A stretch of DNA of 64,000 bases from the NCBI RefSeq assembly GCF_018283675.1, contig NZ_JAGVRK010000001.1, positions 620,001 through 684,000 of the forward strand. The letters are read 5' to 3'. The translations under genes and the position numbers were made by a program. Positions within the stretch are counted from its first letter, which is position 1; each line of letters opens with the position of its first letter. The notes beneath the pieces are model-generated. The model was not told the DNA's origin and did not search any database. It saw only the letters and a program-made list of their open reading frames with translations. Source of the DNA: Metabacillus flavus (GTDB lineage: Bacteria; Bacillota; Bacilli; Bacillales; Bacillaceae). This document shows positions 59,939-64,000 of this stretch, one piece after another.

Positions 59939-61111
59939 ATGAATTTTTTTCGTGAAGCCAGAACGCTAATCAGTGAAAACATTCGTGACTACGGCATGTA
60001 CATCGCCTTATTCGCTATTATCCTTACATTCTCCGTCATGACGGATGGACTCTTCATGTCCTCCCGGAATATCAGCAATCTTATCGACTCCGCCGGTTAT
60101 ATCGCGGTGCTTGCAGTCGGGATGACCCTCGTTATCGTCATCCGCCACATCGACTTATCGGTCGGATTCGTCGCCGGTTTCCTCGGCGCCATCGTCGCGA
60201 TCATGCTGACAAAGGCAGGAATGCCGATGCTGATCGTCATTCCGCTCATCCTGATCCTTGGGATTGTTGTTGGACTATTTAACGGTCTGCTTGTTGCCCA
60301 AATCGGTATCCCGTCATTCGTAGCAACACTTGCCGGAATGCTCATCTTCAGGGGAGCGCTCCTTCAAGTGACGGAGAAAACCGGTACAATCATCATTCAA
60401 GATGATGCATTCAATGCTATCGGGAACGGATACATCCCGTCCCTGCTGGAGGTAGGCGGACTGCATGTGCTATCCCTGCTTGTCGGGCTGCTCGGCATCC
60501 TCTACCTGATTTACAGCGAAATCAAAACACGCCGAAACAAAGTGAAATACGGATTTGAAGTGACGTCATTCGGAATCTTTATCCTGAAACTCGTCTTCAT
60601 TTCCTCCATTGTTGCCTATATTACCTGGATTCTTGCAGGCTACAACGGTTTCTCCTGGACGGTCATCATTATGTTGCTCGTCGTCATTGTATATCACTTC
60701 CTGACAACGAAAACCGTGCTTGGCCGCCATATCTATGCAGTCGGAAGCAACCCGGAAGCGGCGCACTTGAGCGGGATGAACGTGAAGAAAATTACGTACA
60801 TCGTCTTCGGTTCCATGGGGATGCTCGCCGCTCTGTCCGGAATCCTGTTCACCTCCCGTCTTCAATCCGCGACAACGACGGCCGGAACGCTGTTCGAGCT
60901 TGATGCCATCGCGGCAGCCTACGTGGGCGGTGTCTCCTCTGCAGGGGGAGTCGGAAAAGTAACGGGTGCGATCATCGGGGCAATCGTTATGGCCTCCCTC
61001 ACAAGCGGGATGAACCTGCTTGGTGTCGGAATCTCCTATCAGTACATGATCCGCGGAGGGGTACTTGCTGGAGCGGTAATCTTCGATGTCATGACAAGGA
61101 AAAAACGATAA
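59939..61111 (+). CDS. mmsB: Multiple-monosaccharide ABC transporter permease
   Basis: 390 residues with about ten membrane helices. The family segment GMTLVIVIRHIDLSVGFVAG near residue 60 and the cytoplasmic loop KTVLGRHIYAVGSNPEAAHLSGMNVKK (the EAA-like ATPase contact) are present, as is ATTTAGTLFELDAIAAAYVGG. The middle insert of about 60 residues (IYSEIKTRRNKVKYGFEV) is typical of GguB/MmsB and not of RbsC. AGGAGGTACTATTCA precedes ATG 59939; the longer frame from 59840 overlaps the ATPase gene. It ends the transporter operon at a good terminator. Confidence 0.93.
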   Translation: MNFFREARTLISENIRDYGMYIALFAIILTFSVMTDGLFMSSRNISNLIDSAGYIAVLAVGMTLVIVIRHIDLSVGFVAGFLGAIVAIMLTKAGMPMLIVIPLILILGIVVGLFNGLLVAQIGIPSFVATLAGMLIFRGALLQVTEKTGTIIIQDDAFNAIGNGYIPSLLEVGGLHVLSLLVGLLGILYLIYSEIKTRRNKVKYGFEVTSFGIFILKLVFISSIVAYITWILAGYNGFSWTVIIMLLVVIVYHFLTTKTVLGRHIYAVGSNPEAAHLSGMNVKKITYIVFGSMGMLAALSGILFTSRLQSATTTAGTLFELDAIAAAYVGGVSSAGGVGKVTGAIIGAIVMASLTSGMNLLGVGISYQYMIRGGVLAGAVIFDVMTRKKR

Positions 61112-61118
61112 GAAACCG

Positions 61119-61152
61119 CAGGAGGGACTGAAAATAGTCCCTCTTTTTTCTT
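61119..61152 (+). terminator. Terminator of the sugar transporter operon
   Basis: AGGAGGGACT pairs with AGTCCCTCT around AAAAT, followed by six T residues. Confidence 0.85.
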
Positions 61153-61304
61153 GTTTTTGTAGATGGCTGGATGTGGGATGGTATATGATTAGGAAGAAGG
61201 GAACGCTTTCATTCAAGGGGAAACAGGACTTAAGACGGAAAAACCGAATCGATTATTTAGATAAAGCTAACATATATAAAATAAACAACCGGGAGTGGAT
61301 GGGG

Positions 61305-62837
61305 ATGATCAGGCTCCTGATTACGGATGATGAACAGATTGAGCGGGATGGGATGCAGCTCATCTTAACAAAGAACTTTCCAGAGCTCATCATTGAGCAG
61401 GCAAGAAACGGGAACATGGCCGCTCAGATGGCGAAAGAGTTTAAGCCGGATCTGATTCTAATGGATATCAAAATGCCGGGGATGAACGGGCTGGAGGCTG
61501 TAGAACAAATTGCAGCGGACGATCCAGGCATCAAATTCATCATGGTCACCGCATATGATACGTTTGATTTTATGCGCCAGGCCATTAAATTCGGGGTAAA
61601 GGACTATCTGCTGAAGCCGAGCAAGGCGGCCGACATCGTCATGACGATCGGCAAAGTCCTGAAGGAAATCGAAGAAGAAAAAAGAACACTTGAAAGCAGC
61701 CGGCAGGAGATGCAAAGCACCCGGTCACTCGTCGAAACGGATGCCGTCACCCAGTTGCTGTTCCACCACGTCCACGATGTACGGGTGGACCAATTGATTG
61801 AAATCCTCGACATCCAGTCGGCAGACGAGATGTTCGCGATGATCGTCCTGCTTCCAGATGGGGAGGACCATTTCTATCCCCTCGTCAAAGAAAAAGTAAG
61901 GCAGACCGGAAGCGGATGGGTCGGGGCTCTGAACGGAAACCAGCTCCCTGTGATTCTCTTCCGGAAACCGGGCCAATCGTTCCGCGCGCAGGCCTCAACC
62001 CTCGCCCGGGACATTCTCTCCATCGCAAAATCCGGAGCGCAGGAGAACTGGTTCGTCGGAATCGGCACCGTGTACGATTCCCTTGACCAAATCAGGCAGT
62101 CCTATAAGGAAGCGCTCATGGCGGCCATGGATACGGGGGTCCCGTCTAAATTCCGGTTCTATTCCGATGTACCGGTCACGGGCGACTTAAGCGAAGAACC
62201 ATTCGCCGACCAGCAGGAAAAAGAACTGTCCGACCAGGTGCGCCGCGGCGAGTGGCAGCAGGTACGGACAAGGCTGATGAATCTCATCCAGCACTACGAA
62301 AACAAAGGAACCGACCTGCTCCAAAGCCAGCAGCGCATGCTCGAAGTACTCTGGATCGGATCCCGCGTCATGAGGGAAATGGGCATCGAAACCATAACCC
62401 CCCTCTATTCCTACCAAACCTACCAGTACCGCCAGCTGCGCTCCGAAACCGACGCCCTGCTCGACCGGATGAAAGAAACCTATGCCAGCCACAACAAACG
62501 AACCGAAGCCGACACCATCCACCAAATCAAACAATACATCATCGACCACTCAAACGAAGACATGTCCCTAGACACCCTGGCCACCAAAGTCGGCCTCAGT
62601 CCCATCTACATCAGCAAAATGTTCAAGGAAAAACTCGGCATCAACTACATCGACCTTCTAACCGAATGCCGGATTGAAAAGGCGAAAAAGCTGCTGGGGA
62701 ATCCTGAGAAGAGCATTAAGGAAATTACGTATGAGGTTGGGTATCATGATCCAAATTATTTCAGTAAGGTGTTTAAGAAGATTTGCAGGGTTTCGCCGAA
62801 GGAGTATCGGCGGGGGATTTTGGGGAGGGCGAATTGA
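61305..62837 (+). CDS. YesN-type response regulator with AraC DNA-binding domain
   Basis: 510 residues. Receiver domain: LLITDDEQIERDGMQLIL, the phospho-acceptor Asp in PDLILMDIKMPGMNGLEAVE, MVTAYDTFDF and KDYLLKPS. A middle domain of about 230 residues precedes the AraC module: IHQIKQYIIDHSNEDMSLDT, LATKVGLSPIYISKMFKEKL and ITYEVGYHDPNYFSKVFKKI. ATG 61305 has GGGAGTGG before it. Such regulators normally pair with a YesM kinase and control sugar uptake; no kinase gene is adjacent here. A cre-like stretch with two mismatches (61197-61212) lies upstream. It probably activates the transporter operon. Confidence 0.92.
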   Translation: MIRLLITDDEQIERDGMQLILTKNFPELIIEQARNGNMAAQMAKEFKPDLILMDIKMPGMNGLEAVEQIAADDPGIKFIMVTAYDTFDFMRQAIKFGVKDYLLKPSKAADIVMTIGKVLKEIEEEKRTLESSRQEMQSTRSLVETDAVTQLLFHHVHDVRVDQLIEILDIQSADEMFAMIVLLPDGEDHFYPLVKEKVRQTGSGWVGALNGNQLPVILFRKPGQSFRAQASTLARDILSIAKSGAQENWFVGIGTVYDSLDQIRQSYKEALMAAMDTGVPSKFRFYSDVPVTGDLSEEPFADQQEKELSDQVRRGEWQQVRTRLMNLIQHYENKGTDLLQSQQRMLEVLWIGSRVMREMGIETITPLYSYQTYQYRQLRSETDALLDRMKETYASHNKRTEADTIHQIKQYIIDHSNEDMSLDTLATKVGLSPIYISKMFKEKLGINYIDLLTECRIEKAKKLLGNPEKSIKEITYEVGYHDPNYFSKVFKKICRVSPKEYRRGILGRAN

Positions 62838-62845
62838 TTTATTAT

Positions 62846-62887
62846 CTAAAGAAGACAACCCGCTAATTAACAGGTTGTCTTCTTCTT
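62846..62887. terminator. Bidirectional terminator
   Basis: AAGAAGACAACC pairs with GGTTGTCTTCTT around a short loop, between the converging response-regulator and helicase genes. Confidence 0.85.
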
Positions 62888-62888
62888 A

Positions 62889-64000
62889 TTAACTTAATAG
62901 ATTGCGAGAATTATCTTTTCTCTCAAAATAGAGATGAAGCCGATACTCACAGATCTCTTTAGTCCAAAGATAAAGAGTTTCTTTCGAGCTGTTATCAGGA
63001 TCTATCTGAAAAGAAAACTCTCCATCACTAAACCTCACCAACCCATCAGAACTACCGCTCCACTTACTCATCGGCATTTTCTCAATCAATCCCGCAACCT
63101 TCTCCTGATCGTAGTCCCACAGTTTTTTTCCTTGTCCATCGGAAAAGTCTATTCTCTTTCTGTATTCCTTTGACATAAGATAGGTATGAAAAAATGGAGC
63201 CGCTTCACGGGCAGTTATCGGTTTATACCAATTGTCCATGCCCCGTTCGAGCATTGCCAGTAGAAGAATCATTTTATAGCTTTTACTCATCCCTGTCCGT
63301 TCTACTTCGCGCAGCCAGTTTTCATGCTGAAAAAATACCTTTTGTTCATCGATGGTTAATTCATTGGTCCAATTTAAAAAGCTGAAAAGAGTTTTAAACT
63401 CTGACTTATACTCATTCGCAGAAAGCTGACCATATAAATGCAACTCAAGATAACTAGGTCTCCTGCCCAGCTCTTCTTTCACCATTTGATAGTTGCTTAG
63501 CAGTCTTTCTCTCCGCGGCTGTCGTTTCTTTGTTAATTCTTTTAACAGGTTAATGACTTGAATATCCAGGTCCACAGAACAGGAGAGTGGGACAACCGGC
63601 TGAATGACCTTTTCTTTTTTAGCAGTGGGAGTAGTTGTATCAAACAGGCTCAGCTTAATGTCGGCATTTCGGTAGTTTCCAATGAGATCGATGATGACAC
63701 AGTGCTCCTTGTCAGGATGCAGTCGCAGTCCCCGTCCGATTTGCTGGGTGAAGATGGTGAGAGATTCGGTCGGTCTTACGAACAGAAGAGTATCCACTGT
63801 TGGAATATCTACTCCTTCATTGAAAAGGTCCACGACGAATATGGCGTCCAGTTCACCATCAGCTAATGCACGGGCGGCGTCCTTCCGATTGACTTGCTTT
63901 TGCTTGGAGTGAAGTGAAACCGTCCGATAGCCATTGTCTGCAAAATAAGAAGACAGGAAATCAGCCTGGCGGATGGAGGAGCAAAAGACGAGTGTTCTGC
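62889..64000 (-). CDS. SF2 helicase (DEAD/DEAH-like), 5' part outside window
   Basis: The C-terminal 370 residues of a superfamily 2 helicase. The frame is open to the right edge: RTLVFCSSIRQADFLSSYFA (motif IV), RKDAARALADGELDAIFVVD, LFNEGVDIPTVDTLLFVRPT (motif V) and IFTQQIGRGLRLHPDKEH (motif VI with its arginine fingers). The following 240 residues, with LGRRPSYLELHLYGQLSANE and YLMSKEYRKRIDFSDGQGKK, form a C-terminal domain found in restriction-like or phage-defence-like helicases, but I do not know its activity. The start and Walker motifs lie outside, so the whole architecture is unknown. It converges on the response regulator. Confidence 0.88.
   Translation of the reverse strand, partial: RTLVFCSSIRQADFLSSYFADNGYRTVSLHSKQKQVNRKDAARALADGELDAIFVVDLFNEGVDIPTVDTLLFVRPTESLTIFTQQIGRGLRLHPDKEHCVIIDLIGNYRNADIKLSLFDTTTPTAKKEKVIQPVVPLSCSVDLDIQVINLLKELTKKRQPRRERLLSNYQMVKEELGRRPSYLELHLYGQLSANEYKSEFKTLFSFLNWTNELTIDEQKVFFQHENWLREVERTGMSKSYKMILLLAMLERGMDNWYKPITAREAAPFFHTYLMSKEYRKRIDFSDGQGKKLWDYDQEKVAGLIEKMPMSKWSGSSDGLVRFSDGEFSFQIDPDNSSKETLYLWTKEICEYRLHLYFERKDNSRNLLS

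Noticed and set aside
60566-61216. 216-codon minus-strand frame inside the permease gene
   Set aside because: Antisense shadow; rich in Asp, His and Arg as expected for the opposite strand of a membrane protein.
62252-62677. 141-codon plus-strand frame inside the response regulator
   Set aside because: Caused by C-rich third positions of the regulator gene; the product is a Pro/Arg/His-rich artefact.

Overview
The window is chromosomal DNA from a spore-forming member of the Bacillaceae. It carries close relatives of B. subtilis PaiA, Fra/YdhG and YdeI, strong AGGAGG-type ribosome binding sites, many TTG/GTG starts, compact intrinsic terminators and CotZ- and YheC/YheD-like spore-coat genes. 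I cannot name the species. I see no rRNA, tRNA, CRISPR array, phage or complete insertion sequence.

Layout. 0-3 kb: a type I methionine aminopeptidase (cut by the left edge), a tRNA-dihydrouridine synthase and a frameshifted Rpn-family nuclease. 3.3-6.1 kb: a PadR / pentapeptide / ABC-exporter operon flanked on both sides by fragments of the same genes. 6.3-20 kb: mostly single genes (alpha/beta hydrolase, ECF sigma with anti-sigma, maltose-type acetyltransferase, fra, YciI, DinB, YdeI with a CDGSH motif, phosphatase, GNATs, TetR with DUF2834 protein, paiA, Uma2) mixed with several decayed gene pieces. 20-30 kb: an MDR reductase, a GGDEF protein, a LysM-M23 wall hydrolase, SDR with divergent LysR, an MFS exporter and selO. 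31-35 kb: a metabolic cluster of DUF2294, a beta-carbonic-anhydrase-like protein lacking its zinc ligands, DUF6671, a 55-residue CxxC protein and a Thermus-type NADP isocitrate dehydrogenase. 35-42 kb: a chemoreceptor, a K+ channel, a GAF-STAS protein and a D,D-carboxypeptidase.

The most unusual block is 42.1-52.2 kb. It holds four genes with ATP-grasp domains (one of them an internally duplicated YheC/D-like protein), a stand-alone MurF-like ligase, a YheC/D ATP-grasp fused to a MurF-like ligase (an architecture like cyanophycin synthetase but built from other parts), a CotZ-like coat protein, an unknown six-cysteine 152-residue protein and a double NlpC/P60 protein. Candidate late-sporulation -10 elements precede two of the genes. 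I infer a spore-envelope amide-bond-forming pathway that makes a peptide-like polymer or modifies a coat protein.

53-64 kb: a secreted M28 aminopeptidase, a protein with tandem 56-residue repeats, a ChvE-MmsA-MmsB multiple-sugar transporter under a likely cre site, a YesN-type response regulator without an adjacent kinase, and an SF2 helicase cut by the right edge.

Between 30.7 and 57.1 kb, five intergenic sites each carry exactly two head-to-tail copies of a 127-128 bp element with inverted GGTGCCAGTCCC-type ends. These repeats and the many broken gene copies point to repeated local recombination.
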